The notes beneath the pieces were generated by a model. It ran no database searches, was not told the DNA's origin, and saw only the letters and a program-made list of their open reading frames with translations. Of a stretch of 64,000 nt of DNA, positions 63,561-64,000 are shown piece after piece. This DNA is from Caulobacter sp. (GTDB lineage: Bacteria > Pseudomonadota > Alphaproteobacteria > Caulobacterales > Caulobacteraceae). Position numbers and translations under genes: made by a program. The stretch covers positions 62,001 through 126,000 of the forward strand of contig JARWZW010000013.1 in NCBI GenBank assembly GCA_029866155.1, in the 5' to 3' direction. Position 1 is the stretch's first letter. The number at the start of each line of letters is the position of its first letter.

Positions 63561-64000
63561 TCAGCGCTGAACCGGGCAGCTGTCGTCGCCGTCGCCGTCG
63601 CTGTCGGGGCAGTCGTCTTCTTCCACGGCGCCCAGCACATTGACGGTGATGACCGAAGGCTGTTCGCCTCGGGCCCCGGCGCCGCTGGCCGCCTGGGCGG
63701 CGTCCTGGGCGGCGGCGGAGGCGGCGGAGGCTCCGGTCTGGGCCCCGACATCGACGCTGACCCCGGTGGGGATGCCGAAGGAGGTTCCGCCGACGCTGAA
63801 GTTGTCGGCGTTGGCCACGGTCTGGGCGGCGACGAACAGGCTGCCCGTCACCCGCACCCCGGCGTCGCCGGCGTCCACCGTGCCGCGGGGGGCGATCAGG
63901 AAGACGCTGGGGGCCTCGGCGTCGGGATCGGGCTGGAAGGCCGAGATACCGGCCCCGGTCACGGCCCCGGCGGTGTCGAGTTCCGCCGACAGGTTGGCGT
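63561..64000 (-). CDS. Filamentous haemagglutinin-like exoprotein, C-terminus (partial)
   Basis: The last ~146 residues of a protein whose 5' part lies beyond the window. The repeated beta-helix-like wording ('APRGTVDAGDAGVRVTGSLFVAAQTVANADNF' in part), then 'VGGTSFGIPTGVSVDVG', matches the C-terminal part of filamentous-haemagglutinin-type TpsA exoproteins. The end is acidic: 'EEDDCPDSDGDGDDSCPVQR' has two Cys spaced by ten residues around a DxDxDG Ca-binding-like stretch. This resembles the C-terminal Cys pair that anchors HMW1-type adhesins. It is on the same strand as the TpsB gene but 5 kb upstream of it, with unrelated genes between. Confidence 0.75.
   Translation of the reverse strand, partial: ANLSAELDTAGAVTGAGISAFQPDPDAEAPSVFLIAPRGTVDAGDAGVRVTGSLFVAAQTVANADNFSVGGTSFGIPTGVSVDVGAQTGASAASAAAQDAAQAASGAGARGEQPSVITVNVLGAVEEDDCPDSDGDGDDSCPVQR

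Overview
The window is GC-rich alphaproteobacterial chromosome. Gene content and order point to the Caulobacterales (Caulobacter/Phenylobacterium type). The strongest evidence is a chemotaxis operon in the Caulobacter order (STAS protein, cheY, cheA, cheW, cheR, cheB, cheY, cheD, cheU, cheY, cheE), supported by the aroK-aroB, xerD and accA neighbourhood. This placement is inferred from gene content; no database search was possible. I saw no rRNA, tRNA or CRISPR array.

Layout. 1-3.0 kb: accessory genes (DUF1493-like protein, a small conserved protein) and a YciI/DGPF protein paired with an ECF42-type sigma factor. 3.1-9.4 kb: feruloyl-CoA-synthase-like ligase, a low-GC islet carrying a GIY-YIG/T5orf172-like gene beside an esterase remnant, a zinc-binding-dehydrogenase-family oxidoreductase, a YhhN protein and a ThDP enzyme. 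9.4-10.1 kb: a DUF559 (Vsr-like) gene tightly bracketed by two ~165-bp palindromic repeats. 10.1-14.5 kb: DEAD-box helicase and lepA. 14.6-15.8 kb: an orphan gene with hydrophobic and coiled-coil segments. 16.1-20.4 kb: an RND efflux pair. 20.5-26.1 kb: DUF1993, cobS, PAP2, J-domain, bolA, a response regulator, aroB and aroK. 26.2-32.2 kb: a secreted hypothetical protein, xerD, a CitE-like lyase, accA, an LprI-like protein and nitronate monooxygenase. 32.3-36.0 kb: a GGDEF-EAL protein and an alpha/beta hydrolase.

36.2-40.0 kb holds a medium-chain-length polyhydroxyalkanoate (PHA) cluster resembling the Pseudomonas one: PhaI/PhaF-like phasin, PhaD-like TetR regulator, class II-like PhaC and PhaZ. 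Two GSTs and a DAACS transporter follow. 43.1-53.4 kb is the chemotaxis block, preceded by a soluble globin-coupled MCP whose C-terminus looks like a CheR/CheB tether. CheU carries a D-x3-Q pair like the CheZ active site, so it may be the missing CheY phosphatase. 53.5-57.0 kb is wecB followed by an NfrB-like glycosyltransferase with C-terminal MshEN-like (c-di-GMP-binding type) repeats, suggesting a c-di-GMP-controlled ManNAc polysaccharide next to the motility genes. 57-64 kb holds a TpsB transporter, an aminotransferase, an acyl-CoA ligase, small proteins, a PaaI thioesterase, and the C-terminus of a filamentous-haemagglutinin-like exoprotein that runs off the window.

Three families of short dispersed palindromic repeats occur between genes: two copies flank DUF559, one REP-like element lies at ~12.1 kb, and two inverted copies of a ~100-bp element lie at ~22.9 and ~40.0 kb.
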